DNA of 64,000 nucleotides, taken from assembly GCA_021792365.1 (NCBI GenBank), contig JAJYUT010000002.1, positions 888,313-952,312 of the forward strand. Direction: 5' to 3'. Position 1 is the first letter of the stretch; every line of letters begins with the position of its first letter. Under the pieces are notes generated by a model, which saw only the letters and a list, made by a program, of their open reading frames with translations, was not told where the DNA came from and did no database searches. Origin of the DNA: Pseudomonadota bacterium (lineage in GTDB: Bacteria > Pseudomonadota > Alphaproteobacteria > Dongiales > Dongiaceae). A program made the translations under genes and the position numbers. This document shows, piece after piece, positions 52,585-61,731 of the stretch.

Positions 52585-53145
52585 CTAGAAGCTGGGCGGG
52601 GAGTTCGCGGAGACGACCTCGCACTCCTCCTCGCCGACATTGCGGAAGCGGTGCGGGGTACGGCTGTCGAAGTAATAGGCGTCGCCCGGGCCGAGCACGC
52701 GCACCTGGTCGCCGACGGTGACTTCCAGGCGGCCACGGATGATGATGCCGCCTTCCTCCGCGTCGTGGGTCAGCATCTGCGCGCCGGTATCGGCGCCGGC
52801 GGCGTAGCGCTCGTGCAGGAGCTGCATCGCCTTGCCGGAGAGATCCTGCCCGACCTGCCGGTAGGAAATGGCGCCGCCCGCGAGCTCCACCAGTTCCCTG
52901 GCGGTGAAATAGATCTGCGGCCGGGGCGGCGCTTCGAGCGCGAAGAACTCGGCGAGGGAGATCGGGAAACCGTCGAGCAGCTTCTTGAGCATGCCGACGG
53001 AGGGCGAGGAGCGGTTCTGCTCGATCATAGAGATGATCGCGTTGGACACGCCGGCGCGCTTCGCCAGCTCGCGTTGCGAGAGGCTGTGCGCCTCGCGCAG
53101 CGACTTGAGGCGGCCGCCCAGATCGAACCCGGTGCCCTCGGCCAT
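52585..53145 (-). CDS. XRE-family regulator with C-terminal cupin domain
   Basis: A 186-residue regulator. The N-terminal helix-turn-helix (LKSLREAHSLSQRELAKRAG, then VSNAIISMIEQNRSSPSVG) is joined to a cupin sensor (about 105-180, IIIRGRLEVTVGDQVRVLGPGD, FDSRTPHRFRN). The type resembles PuuR-like regulators of amine and amino-acid metabolism. It is divergent from the aminotransferase gene, its likely target. The start at 53145 is favoured over an upstream one at 53244. Confidence 0.9.
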   Translation of the reverse strand: MAEGTGFDLGGRLKSLREAHSLSQRELAKRAGVSNAIISMIEQNRSSPSVGMLKKLLDGFPISLAEFFALEAPPRPQIYFTARELVELAGGAISYRQVGQDLSGKAMQLLHERYAAGADTGAQMLTHDAEEGGIIIRGRLEVTVGDQVRVLGPGDAYYFDSRTPHRFRNVGEEECEVVSANSPPSF

Positions 53146-53247
53146 GTTAAATCCAGCATCCCAGTGGCTTGCGCGCTTAATATAATGAACAACTGTACCC
53201 AGGATCAAGCCAGAACTGGCCTTGAATTGTAAACATTCCGGCACTCT

Positions 53248-53265
53248 TGTTCGGTTTGTTGAACA
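53248..53265. promoter_or_regulatory. Inverted-repeat operator between XRE-cupin regulator and aminotransferase
   Basis: TGTTC-N8-GAACA (53248-53252 and 53261-53265) is a symmetric site 46 bases before the aminotransferase start. A related GAACAACTG lies nearby. It is a candidate operator for the XRE-cupin regulator; the assignment is by position and symmetry. Confidence 0.4.
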
Positions 53266-53311
53266 TTGCTATGGTGCCGTCAATCTCCACTGGCCTTGAG
53301 GACCAAACCCC

Positions 53312-54679
53312 ATGTCCGCCACAGCCAAAGCGGCCGCGCAGCCATTCGCCCCGTCTTCGTTCGAGCCCACACCCAACAATCTCGAATCCTTCTGGATGCC
53401 GTTCACGGCCAACCGGCAGTTCAAGTCCAAGCCGCGCCTGTTCGTCGGCGCGGAGGGCATGCACTACACCACCATCGAAAACCGCAAGGTCCTGGACGCG
53501 ACCGCCGGCATGTGGTGCGTGAATGCCGGCCATGGCCGCAAGAAGATCTCCGAAGCGGTCGCCAAGCAGATCCAGCAGATGGACTACGCGCCCGCCTTCC
53601 AGATGGGCCACCCGAGCGCGTTCGAGCTGGCCTCGCGCCTGACGCAACTGGTGCCGGGCGACCTGGACCACGTGTTCTTCACCAATTCGGGGTCCGAATC
53701 GGTCGACACCGCCCTCAAGATCGCCCTCGCCTATCACCGCGTGAAGGGGCAGGGCGCGCGCACGCGCCTGATCGGCCGCGAGCGCGGCTATCACGGCGTC
53801 GGCTTCGGCGGCATCTCGGTCGGCGGCATCGTGGCCAACCGCAAGTTCTTCGGCCCGCTGCTCGCCGGCGTCGACCACCTGCCGCATACCCATAACCTGG
53901 AGAAGAACGCCTTCACCCGCGGCCAGCCCGAATGGGGCGCGCATCTGGCGGACGACCTGGAGCGCATCGTCGCGCTGCATGACCCGTCCACCATCGCGGC
54001 CGTGATCGTCGAGCCGGTCGCGGGCTCGACCGGCGTGCTGATCCCGCCCAAGGGCTACCTGCAGAAGCTCCGGCAGATCTGCGACAAGCACGGCATCCTG
54101 CTGATCCTCGATGAGGTCATCACCGGCTTCGGCCGCCTCGGCTCGCCGTTCGGCGCGGAGCATTTCGGCGTGCAGCCGGACCTCATCACCTGCGCCAAGG
54201 GCCTCACCAACGGCGCGGTGCCCATGGGCGCGGTGTTCGCGCGCAAGCACATCTACGATGCCTTCATGGAGAGCGCCGCGGAGAACGCGATCGAGCTGTT
54301 CCACGGCTATACCTACTCCGCCCACCCGGTGGCGTGCGCGGCGGGCCTCGCCGTGCTCGACATCTACAAGGATGAAGGCCTGTTCGAGAATTGCCGCAAC
54401 CTCTCGCAGTATTGGGAGGACGCGGTGCATTCGCTGAAAGGCATCAAGAACGTCATCGATCTGCGCAACATGGGCCTGATCGCGGCCATCGAGCTGGAGC
54501 CCATCCCCGGCAAGCCGACGGCGCGCGCCTTCAGCGCGTTCCTGAAGGCCTATGAGAGCGGGCTGCTGATCCGCACTACCGGCGACATCATCGCGTTGTC
54601 GCCGCCGCTGATCGTGGAGAAGAGCCATATCGACCAGATCTTCAGCATGCTCGCGGACGTTCTGAAGAACCTGGATTGA
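53312..54679 (+). CDS. Aspartate aminotransferase family protein (omega-amino acid:pyruvate type)
   Basis: A 455-residue class III PLP aminotransferase. The PLP lysine is Lys296 in TCAKGLTNGAVPMGAVFA. Other motifs are TNSGSESVDTALKIALAYHR and ILDEVITGFGRLG. The N-terminus LESFWMPFTANRQFKSKPR is typical of the beta-alanine/omega-amino acid:pyruvate aminotransferases. It moves an omega-amino group to pyruvate, making alanine, which the alanine dehydrogenase next door can reconvert to pyruvate. Confidence 0.92.
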   Translation: MSATAKAAAQPFAPSSFEPTPNNLESFWMPFTANRQFKSKPRLFVGAEGMHYTTIENRKVLDATAGMWCVNAGHGRKKISEAVAKQIQQMDYAPAFQMGHPSAFELASRLTQLVPGDLDHVFFTNSGSESVDTALKIALAYHRVKGQGARTRLIGRERGYHGVGFGGISVGGIVANRKFFGPLLAGVDHLPHTHNLEKNAFTRGQPEWGAHLADDLERIVALHDPSTIAAVIVEPVAGSTGVLIPPKGYLQKLRQICDKHGILLILDEVITGFGRLGSPFGAEHFGVQPDLITCAKGLTNGAVPMGAVFARKHIYDAFMESAAENAIELFHGYTYSAHPVACAAGLAVLDIYKDEGLFENCRNLSQYWEDAVHSLKGIKNVIDLRNMGLIAAIELEPIPGKPTARAFSAFLKAYESGLLIRTTGDIIALSPPLIVEKSHIDQIFSMLADVLKNLD

Positions 54680-54684
54680 TCGAG

Positions 54685-54745
54685 GGCCGCCGCGCGGCGG
54701 CCACTGAACCGAACGACCCGGTCGGCGGGGCTCGCCTCGCCGACC
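54685..54745 (+). promoter_or_regulatory. Two hairpins in the leader of the alanine dehydrogenase gene
   Basis: A perfect 18-bp palindrome (54685-54702) lies just after the aminotransferase stop. A second stem (54720-54730 with 54735-54745, loop CTCG, 11 bp with one G-T pair) follows and runs into AAAGTTTT. Together they could act as a terminator, an attenuator or an RNA processing site that adjusts the ratio of the two enzymes. Confidence 0.5.
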
Positions 54746-54772
54746 AAAGTTTTAGACAGGGAGTGCTTGCAA

Positions 54773-55891
54773 ATGCTGATTGGCGTGCCGAAAGAGATCA
54801 AGAACCACGAATACCGGGTCGGCCTGACGCCCTCCTCGGTGCGTGAGCTGATCCATCACGGGCACAAGGTGCTGGTCGAGACCAAGGCGGGCGCCGGCAT
54901 CGGCTTCGACGACGCGGCCTACCAGGCGGCGGGCGCCTCGATCGCGACCGGCGCGGCCGAGATCTTCGGCCAGGCCGAGATGATCGTGAAGGTGAAGGAG
55001 CCGCAGCCCAACGAATGCAAGATGCTGCGCAAGGGCCAGCTGCTCTACACCTACCTGCATCTCGCGCCCGATCCGGAGCAGACCGAGGGGCTGCTCAAGT
55101 CCGGCTGCACCGCGATCGCCTACGAAACCGTGACCAGCGCGCGCGGCGGCCTGCCGCTGCTGGCGCCGATGTCGGAAGTTGCCGGCCGCATGTCGGTGCA
55201 GGTCGGTGCGCATTACCTGGAGAAAGCGCAGGGCGGTGCCGGCATCCTGCTGGGCGGCGTGCCCGGCGTGCGCGCGGCCAATGTCGTGGTGATCGGCGGC
55301 GGCATCTCGGGCACCCATGCGGTGCGCATGGCGCTCGGCATGGAGGCCATCGTCACGGTCATCGACAAGAACCTGGACCGCCTGCGCGAGCTGGATGAGG
55401 TGTTCGGCTCCAGCCTCAACACCATCTATTCGACGGTCGATGCGATCGAGCGCTATGTGGTCGAGGCCGACCTGGTCATCGGCGCCGTGCTGGTGCCGGG
55501 CGCCGCCGCGCCGAAGCTGGTTACCCGCAACATGATCAAGCAGATGCGCCCGGGCTCCGTGGTGGTGGACATTGCCATCGACCAGGGCGGCTGCTTCGAG
55601 ACCAGCCATGCGACGACCCATGCCGACCCGGTCTACATGGTGGACGGCATTACGCATTACTGCGTCGCCAACATGCCGGGGGCGGTGGCGCGCACCTCGA
55701 CCATCGCGCTCAACAACGCCACCCTGCCCTTCGCCGTCGCCCTCGCCAACAAGGGCGCGCGCAAGGCGCTGGCCGACGATCCGCACCTGCTCAACGGCCT
55801 CAACATCCATGACGGCCAGGTAACCTACAAGGCCGTGGCCGACGCGCTGAAGCACAAATACGTGCCGGCGCAGCAGGCGCTGGGGATGTAG
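54773..55891 (+). CDS. ald: Alanine dehydrogenase
   Basis: A 372-residue NAD-dependent alanine dehydrogenase converting L-alanine to pyruvate and ammonia. [20 protein letters not shown] is the canonical start, and the family's substrate-binding Lys and His are in [20 protein letters not shown] and HLAPD. The NAD-binding motif is [17 protein letters not shown]. The ATG at 54773 is preferred over a TTG two codons earlier, which is too close to the RBS. With the aminotransferase it forms an alanine-recycling pair. Confidence 0.96.
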   Translation: MLIGVPKEIKNHEYRVGLTPSSVRELIHHGHKVLVETKAGAGIGFDDAAYQAAGASIATGAAEIFGQAEMIVKVKEPQPNECKMLRKGQLLYTYLHLAPDPEQTEGLLKSGCTAIAYETVTSARGGLPLLAPMSEVAGRMSVQVGAHYLEKAQGGAGILLGGVPGVRAANVVVIGGGISGTHAVRMALGMEAIVTVIDKNLDRLRELDEVFGSSLNTIYSTVDAIERYVVEADLVIGAVLVPGAAAPKLVTRNMIKQMRPGSVVVDIAIDQGGCFETSHATTHADPVYMVDGITHYCVANMPGAVARTSTIALNNATLPFAVALANKGARKALADDPHLLNGLNIHDGQVTYKAVADALKHKYVPAQQALGM

Positions 55892-55916
55892 CTCCATCGC
55901 CTTCAAGTGAGACACG

Positions 55917-55950
55917 AACGGCGGAGCCATCGGCTCCGCCGTTCTGCTTT
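55917..55950. terminator. Terminator-like hairpin after ald
   Basis: A perfect 12-bp stem (AACGGCGGAGCC, loop ATC, GGCTCCGCCGTT) is followed by CTGCTTT, 26 bases after the ald stop. It lies between two convergent genes and may end transcription in both directions. The T-tract is short. Confidence 0.7.
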
Positions 55951-55964
55951 GCGCCGGGAGTGCA

Positions 55965-56474
55965 TCAGCGCCGGTCGCCCAGGGTCGCCTCCTCCACCTT
56001 GATGCGCCAGGCGAGCAGGATGGCGTTCACGAGGGAGAAGCCGAGCGCCAGCGCCCAGGAGCCGAGGGCGAGCGGCAGCAGCGCGATCTCCAGTAGGACC
56101 GCCAGATAATTGGGATGGCGCATATAGCGATAGGGGCCGGTGCGTACCAGCGGCGCGTCGGGCACCACGATGACGCGCGTGGTCCAGTAGCGGCCGAGGC
56201 TCGCCACCGCCCACACGCGCAGGAGCAGCACGGCGAGATAGGCGATCGCGAACCAGAGCTGGAACTGTGTGAGGCCAAGGAACAGGAAGATCCAGAGCAC
56301 CACCAGCCAGGCGGCATGCAGGAAGACGATGGCCGGATAGTGCCCGCGTCCGACCTCGTACGCGCCTCGCGCCAGCAGGGCCCGCGTGTTGCGGCTGGCG
56401 ATCATTAGCTCGGTGAGGCGTTGAAGCGTCACCAGCAGGAGCAGGCCGGCGGCGAGGATCTGGTCGAAAGCCAT
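55965..56474 (-). CDS. ICMT-like membrane methyltransferase
   Basis: A 169-residue membrane protein with about four helices and the isoprenylcysteine carboxyl methyltransferase-type motif TGPYRYMRHPNYLAVLLEI, which binds SAM. True ICMT substrates do not exist in bacteria. The gene lies 14 bases after a type III polyketide synthase and so probably methylates its lipid product, as BpsB and SrsB do in other bacteria. Confidence 0.88.
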   Translation of the reverse strand: MAFDQILAAGLLLLVTLQRLTELMIASRNTRALLARGAYEVGRGHYPAIVFLHAAWLVVLWIFLFLGLTQFQLWFAIAYLAVLLLRVWAVASLGRYWTTRVIVVPDAPLVRTGPYRYMRHPNYLAVLLEIALLPLALGSWALALGFSLVNAILLAWRIKVEEATLGDRR

Positions 56475-56488
56475 GCCGGACTATACCC

Positions 56489-57583
56489 TCACCCCTCGAT
56501 GAGCTGGAACCCGGCGCTGAAGCCGGGGCCGAGCGCCGACATCAGGTGCCGGCCGGCAAGGCCACGCGCCATCATCCGCTGCAGCACGAACAGCACGGTG
56601 ACGGCCGACATGTTGCCATAGTCACGCAGGACTTCGCGGGCCTCCGCCATCGTGCCCGGAGCAAGGTCGAAAGCCTGCTCCAGCGCGTCCAATACCTTGA
56701 CGCCACCCGGATGGCAGATATAGCCGGCGAGATCGCGCGTGGTGAGTCCGCACCCCGCCAGGAAGGAACCGGCGGCGCCGCGCATCTCCGCCCGCACCAG
56801 GGCGGGAATGTCGCGCGAGAACAGGACGCCGAGCCCGTCATCCTCCACATCCCAGCCCATGACACGCAGGGAATCGGGCCAGGTATGCATGCCCGACGCA
56901 CCCAGCCGCAGCCCCGGAGAGCCGGGACGGCCGATCACCAACGCGGCGGCGCCGTCGCCGAACAAGGCCGCGCCGATGATGTTGCTCTTCGACATGTCGT
57001 CGCGCCGGAAGGTTACAGAGCAGAGCTCGACGGCGAGGAACAGCACATCGCCGTCCGGCAGGGTACGGGCCAGCGCCGCGGCATGGCTGAGGCCGATCAC
57101 GCCGCCGCCGCAGCCGAGCCCGAAGATCGGCAGACGCAGGATCGTCGGCGACAAGCCCATGCGATTGAGGAGCAGCGCGTCGAGGCTGGGTGTCGCGACT
57201 CCGGTAGTAGAGGCGACGACGATTGCCGCGATGTCGCCGGGCATGCGACCCGCCCGCCGCAGCGCGTCGCGCGCCGCGTCCTCCAGCAGGTCGACGGCGC
57301 TCGCGATGTAGCGCTCGTTGCGCTCGCGCCAGCCGTGCCGCGCGAAATACCACTCCATCGGGACGGAGGAATGGCGCGTCGCGACCCCGGCATTGTCGAA
57401 CACCGGCATCAGCCGCGCGATTTCCGAGCGTTCCCGGTCGAAGACCTGCGCCGCCGCCCGTGCGACCGCCGCCTGGTCCAGGCGAAAGCGCGGCACCGCG
57501 GTTGCGACCGACAGAATGGTCGGCGGATCATTCTCGGCAAGGTGACGGGTTGCGGCTCTCATACGGTTTCCTCGCTCGGTCAT
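56489..57583 (-). CDS. Type III polyketide synthase
   Basis: A 364-residue chalcone-synthase-fold enzyme. The catalytic triad is complete: Cys158 in FGLGCGGGVIG, His291 in CHPGGVKVLDAL and Asn324 in YGNMSAVTVLF. Bacterial type III enzymes use long acyl-CoA starters and malonyl-CoA to make alkylresorcinols or alkylpyrones that go into the membrane. ATG at 57583 has AGGA five bases upstream; another ATG lies seven codons inside. An ICMT-like methyltransferase follows in the same operon. Confidence 0.93.
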   Translation of the reverse strand: MTERGNRMRAATRHLAENDPPTILSVATAVPRFRLDQAAVARAAAQVFDRERSEIARLMPVFDNAGVATRHSSVPMEWYFARHGWRERNERYIASAVDLLEDAARDALRRAGRMPGDIAAIVVASTTGVATPSLDALLLNRMGLSPTILRLPIFGLGCGGGVIGLSHAAALARTLPDGDVLFLAVELCSVTFRRDDMSKSNIIGAALFGDGAAALVIGRPGSPGLRLGASGMHTWPDSLRVMGWDVEDDGLGVLFSRDIPALVRAEMRGAAGSFLAGCGLTTRDLAGYICHPGGVKVLDALEQAFDLAPGTMAEAREVLRDYGNMSAVTVLFVLQRMMARGLAGRHLMSALGPGFSAGFQLIEG

Positions 57584-58015
57584 CACGTCCTGCCAAGGGC
57601 CACAGGCCTCTATGGCCGATCCGCGATTCCCGCGTACGCACTACACCCCAGGGATAACCAGGGACGCATTCACGTCCGCTTGGACCATACGCCATTCAAG
57701 CCCAAGCGCCGTGCGCGACGGCATGACTGCTTCGTGATAGAGCAAAACGGCCGATCAAGCTTGGTTCCGAGCACGCGGCGAGACCAGCGGTAACCGGGCC
57801 GGCAGGGCGAGCATCCAGCGGCAGCCCTTCCGATCGCACCCCCCTTGCGGCAGGCTGTGTGCTCCCGCTAAATGGCGACGCATGTCCTCGCCTGCTCCTT
57901 CTCGTTTGCCCCCAGCCCCGCGACGCTTCAGACCAATCGCCGCAGCCGTCATCGCCCGCCTACAGTCAGGCGGTTCTCTCCAGCATGGGCGGCGCCGGAC
58001 GCGCAGCCAGACCGC
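57584..58015. other. Intergenic region between type III PKS and MFS genes
   Basis: 432 bases between divergent genes, holding both promoters. The frame running into the MFS gene from 57872 codes a Ser/Arg/Pro-rich, non-conserved extension, so I do not count it. No other gene or structure is supported. Confidence 0.5.
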
Positions 58016-59275
58016 ATGAGCGGACGGCTCGGCGGCATCGGCGAGGCGCTGGGCGACCGGAACTTCCGCATTTTCAGCATCGGTTCCATCGCATCCTGGT
58101 TTACGTTCTTCGTCCAGGTGGTTGCGGTATCCTGGACAGCGTGGGAGCTCACGCATTCCACCACCTGGCTCGCGATCATCGCGATCCTGGACATTGCGCC
58201 GAACGTGCTGCTGGTCCCCTTGGGAAGCGTGCTTGCCGACCGCTACGACCGGTTCCGGATCGAGATCGCGGCCTACATCGTCGCACTGCTCCAGGCCCTG
58301 GCGCTCGCGATCCTGGCCTATGCCGACATGCTGACGATCTGGCCTCTTGCCATCCTGGTGCTGCTGCACGGCGCGATCCACTCCTTCAGCGTGCCGGCCG
58401 CATATGGATTGCTGCCGCGCTTCGTGGCGCGCGAGCGGCTGGCATCCGCGATTGCCGTCAACAGCGCCTATACGCAGGCCGCGATCCTGATCGGTCCGGC
58501 CGTGGCCGGGTGGCTGATCCTGCAATACGGCAGCGCCTTCGCATTCGCGGTCAATGTCGCCGGCTATGCCGTCTTCCTGATCTCTGCGGCATTCCTGCGC
58601 ACGCCGGCGGATTACAAGCAGCCGCCGAGAAGCGACCGCTCGGCGGTGGGCGACCTGGTCGACGGAGCGCGCTACATCTTCCGGCATCGCGGCATCAGCG
58701 CGCTACTCATCCTGATGCTGCTGGGCGACGTCCTGGCGGTCTCGCTCTACCACATGCTCCCGGCCTTCTCGGCGGGCAGCCTGGGCCTCGGGGTCGAGGG
58801 GATGACCACCATCCTCGCGGTCTATGGCGGCGGAGCAACGCTCGCCGCCCTGTGGCTGGCGCATGGCGGAGCAAAGCGCAATACGCCGACCATCGTGCTG
58901 CGCGCCTTCCTTGTTTACGCCTGCGCCATCGGCGCGCTGGTCCTGATGGAAAATCTGTGGCTCGCGGCGGGCGCCGCGTTCCTTTGGGGCATTGCCGGCC
59001 AGATCCGCAGCACGGGCACGATCGCGCTGCTGCAGACTTCCATCTCAGACGCGCAGCGCGGGCGCGTGATGGGCACGGAGTTCCTGTTCTCGCGGATCGC
59101 CGCCGGGATCGGCACCTATCTGGTCGGCGCCGTCGCGGAGCGTCATGGATTGGCGCTCCCGATGCTGCTGGTGGTCGGCATCTGCATCGCCGCCTGGGCC
59201 TACGCCTATGGTCGCCGGCGCGCGATCCAGGCCAGCTTCCTGGACGCGCCCATCAAGGCCGAGGCCGGCCCGTAA
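58016..59275 (+). CDS. MFS transporter
   Basis: A 419-residue MFS carrier of the enterobactin exporter/MFS_3 type, with about 12 membrane helices. MSGRLGGIGEALGDRNFRIF leads into the first helix, the family's LADRYDRFRIEIAAYIVA loop follows helix 2, and SDAQRGRVMGTEFLFSRIAAG lies before helix 10. The start at 58016 is the conserved one; the RBS is weak. Its position next to the polyketide synthase may mean export of its product, but nothing in the sequence shows that. Confidence 0.88.
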   Translation: MSGRLGGIGEALGDRNFRIFSIGSIASWFTFFVQVVAVSWTAWELTHSTTWLAIIAILDIAPNVLLVPLGSVLADRYDRFRIEIAAYIVALLQALALAILAYADMLTIWPLAILVLLHGAIHSFSVPAAYGLLPRFVARERLASAIAVNSAYTQAAILIGPAVAGWLILQYGSAFAFAVNVAGYAVFLISAAFLRTPADYKQPPRSDRSAVGDLVDGARYIFRHRGISALLILMLLGDVLAVSLYHMLPAFSAGSLGLGVEGMTTILAVYGGGATLAALWLAHGGAKRNTPTIVLRAFLVYACAIGALVLMENLWLAAGAAFLWGIAGQIRSTGTIALLQTSISDAQRGRVMGTEFLFSRIAAGIGTYLVGAVAERHGLALPMLLVVGICIAAWAYAYGRRRAIQASFLDAPIKAEAGP

Positions 59276-59290
59276 GCAGCCTGGTGAAGG

Positions 59291-59461
59291 CTAGTTGGTC
59301 ACTTCCTGCTCGACCGTCTCGACATCCTTCTGCAGGCCGCTACCGATACTCTCGACTCCCTTTGCGGCACCCTTCAGGGTGTTGCAGGCGGTCATGGCCG
59401 GCAGCGCCGCGACCAAGCCCAGCACAAGCGCCCAGCGGGCGGCTCGATTTGCAATGCGCAT
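59291..59461 (-). CDS. Entericidin-like lipoprotein
   Basis: A 56-residue lipoprotein of the entericidin A/B family. The signal is RAARWALVLGLVAALPAMTAC with the lipid-accepting Cys after MTA, and the mature part NTLKGAAKGVESIGSGLQKD is typical. ATG at 59461 has GGGG eight bases upstream, and an earlier in-frame start is less likely. Such proteins are envelope stress markers. It converges with the MFS gene and lies just beyond the two-component genes. Confidence 0.88.
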   Translation of the reverse strand: MRIANRAARWALVLGLVAALPAMTACNTLKGAAKGVESIGSGLQKDVETVEQEVTN

Positions 59462-59509
59462 GGCTAACCCCTCAATTCGTCCCAAAAATAAACATCGATG
59501 ATACGCGAT

Positions 59510-60910
59510 CTAGCGCGCCTTGGGCAATCGGACGAGCGCCCTGAGGCCGCCCTCCGGCCGGTTGGACAGGATGATCGTCCCGCCATGCGCCAGGACGACG
59601 CTGCGCGCGATGGCAAGGCCGAGGCCCGCGCCGCCGGATTCGCGGTTGCGGGACTCCTCCAGGCGCACGAAGGGGCGGAACACGTCGTTCAGCCGATCCT
59701 CCGGGATGCCGGGCCCGGTATCGTCGATCGTGATCTCCACCTTGTCACCGCGATCGTGCAGCGCAACCGCGGCCGTATTGCCGTAGCGGATCGCGTTCTC
59801 CACCAGGTTATCGAAGCAGCGGCGCAGGGCCACCGGCCGCCCGCGCAAGATGCAAGGCGTCTGCGTCATCACCCGCGCCGGCGGGTGGGTTTCCGCCACT
59901 TCCCGCAGCAGCGCGGACAGATCGACCGACGTGGTCACCTCGTTGTCGCTGTCCTCGCGCGCGAACGCCAACGTCGAGCGAATGATCGCCTCCATCTGGT
60001 CGAGGTCCGCGAGCATCTTCTGCTGCTCCTCCGCGTCCTCGACGAATTCGGCGCGCAGGCGCAAACGCGTGATCGGCGTGCGCAGGTCGTGCGAGATGGC
60101 GGCGATCATCTGGGTGCGGTCCTCGACCATGCGGCGAATGCGCCGCTGCATCTGGTTGAAGGCGCGCGCCGCCTGCCGCACCTCATCGAGCCCGGCTTCC
60201 GGCACGTCCCGCGGCTTGGCGCCGCGCCCCAGTTCCTCCGCCGCGCGGGCAAGGCTGTCGATCGGCCGCGTGATGAGTCGCATGGCCGCGATGCCGAGCG
60301 CCATCACCGCCACGATGCCGGCGGCGAGCGCCAGGAGATGCGACCAGGAGGAGAACGGCAGGCTGCTCACCGAAGCAAAGCTGAAGTTCAGCCAGGTTCC
60401 GTCCATCAATTGAAGGGATACGGTGAAGGTCTGGCCCCGATCCTGCAGCGACAGGATCTGATCGCTCCTCCGCCGCTCGTCGCTCCACAGGCTGGGAACC
60501 CAGGACCACAGGTGACTGTGGCCGTCATCCGGCCCGATGCCGTAATCGACGCGCAGGTCGCGCCAGCGCATGTCGATCAGCCGCGCGGCGATCACGTCGT
60601 GCAGCCGCGCGGTCCGGTTGTCCGGCGGGCGCTCGTTTCCGACCATGCTGCCTGGCGTCGCGGCGATGAACAGCGAGGAGCCGCTGATGGATTCCGCGAT
60701 CAACGGCCTCAGTGGCGGCGCGGAGTGATCGAGGAAGCGCGCCGCGGCGGCGATGCGTTCGGCGGCGCGCAGATCCTCGAGCGCAGCGACGGCTTCATCC
60801 CGGTTGAACGCGTGGAAGGCCGAGACGCCGATCAGCGACAGGCCGATGCCGGCGGCGAGTACCAGCGCAAACCACGCGAGCATGGAATGCGGGATGAACC
60901 GCCGCAGCAT
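59510..60910 (-). CDS. Sensor histidine kinase
   Basis: A 466-residue EnvZ-class membrane kinase. Two membrane helices flank a periplasmic sensor of about 150 residues, followed by a HAMP domain (RLITRPIDSLARAAEELGRG). The phosphorylated His274 is in AAISHDLRTPITRLR. The ATPase domain has N box NLVENAIRYG, G1 DDTGPGIP and G2 GAGLGLAIARSV. It starts 5 bases after the response regulator stop and works with it. Confidence 0.94.
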   Translation of the reverse strand: MLRRFIPHSMLAWFALVLAAGIGLSLIGVSAFHAFNRDEAVAALEDLRAAERIAAAARFLDHSAPPLRPLIAESISGSSLFIAATPGSMVGNERPPDNRTARLHDVIAARLIDMRWRDLRVDYGIGPDDGHSHLWSWVPSLWSDERRRSDQILSLQDRGQTFTVSLQLMDGTWLNFSFASVSSLPFSSWSHLLALAAGIVAVMALGIAAMRLITRPIDSLARAAEELGRGAKPRDVPEAGLDEVRQAARAFNQMQRRIRRMVEDRTQMIAAISHDLRTPITRLRLRAEFVEDAEEQQKMLADLDQMEAIIRSTLAFAREDSDNEVTTSVDLSALLREVAETHPPARVMTQTPCILRGRPVALRRCFDNLVENAIRYGNTAAVALHDRGDKVEITIDDTGPGIPEDRLNDVFRPFVRLEESRNRESGGAGLGLAIARSVVLAHGGTIILSNRPEGGLRALVRLPKAR

Positions 60911-60915
60911 GAGCC

Positions 60916-61674
60916 TCAGCCCTTGCCAGCGAGCTTGGCCGCGTCGGAGCGCGTGACCGCGGCTGTGAACATGTAACCGCCGCCGCGCACCGTCGCGATC
61001 AGCCCGCCCGCTCCCGGCGCGGCGGCCTCCAGCTTGCGCCGCAGGCGGCCGATCTGCACGTCGATGGAGCGGTCGAACAAGGACGCGGCGCGCCCTTTGG
61101 TCAAATCAAGCAAACGGTCGCGGCTCAAGACGCGCTGCGGCCGCTCCGCCAGCGCGAGCAGCAGGTCGAACTCGCCGCCGGTCAGCTCGATCGGCTGCCC
61201 GTTGGGATCCAGGACCTGGCGCCGCCCGGGGCTGATCTTCCAGCCGTCGAAGGTCAGCGCAAGCTCGGGCTCGGCCTCCAGGGCGATCGCCGCCGGCGCC
61301 CGGTCCTCCACCCGCCGCAGGATGGCGCGGATGCGCGCCAGCAGCTCGCGCGGATTGAACGGCTTCGGCAGGTAATCGTCGGCGCCCATCTCCAGGCCGA
61401 TGATGCGATCGGTGTCCTCCGCAACTGCCGTCAGCATGAGGATCGGTATCTTCGTGGTGGCGCGCAGCTGGCCGCACAGGGTGAGGCCGGAATCCCCCGG
61501 CAACATCACATCGAGCACGATGAGGTCGATCTTGGCTTCTTCCAGCACGCGGCGCATCTCGCGCCCGTCGGCCGCCACGCTGACGCGAAGGCCGTTCCTG
61601 GTCAGGAACTTGGATAGCAGCGAACGGATCTCCTTGTCGTCATCGACCACCAGAATATGGAAGGACCGATCCAT
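60916..61674 (-). CDS. OmpR-family response regulator
   Basis: A 252-residue regulator. The receiver domain has acid-pocket Asp11-Asp12 (HILVVDDDKEIRS), phosphoacceptor Asp55 in LIVLDVMLPG, and Lys in LPKPFNPRE. The C-terminal winged helix (about 150-245) has ELTGGEFDLLLALAERPQRV and SIDVQIGRLRRKLE. ATG at 61674 has AGG eight bases upstream; longer in-frame starts exist. It is divergent from the DegP-type protease gene, whose promoter carries repeats it may bind. Confidence 0.94.
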   Translation of the reverse strand: MDRSFHILVVDDDKEIRSLLSKFLTRNGLRVSVAADGREMRRVLEEAKIDLIVLDVMLPGDSGLTLCGQLRATTKIPILMLTAVAEDTDRIIGLEMGADDYLPKPFNPRELLARIRAILRRVEDRAPAAIALEAEPELALTFDGWKISPGRRQVLDPNGQPIELTGGEFDLLLALAERPQRVLSRDRLLDLTKGRAASLFDRSIDVQIGRLRRKLEAAAPGAGGLIATVRGGGYMFTAAVTRSDAAKLAGKG

Positions 61675-61731
61675 TCGGGCTGCCTGGAACTTGTTGCTTT
61701 GCACTGGACGCATGCACCTGACGTGACATCG

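Noticed and set aside
53177-54628. 483-codon minus-strand frame opposite the aminotransferase
   Set aside because: Shadow of a clear PLP aminotransferase on the plus strand.
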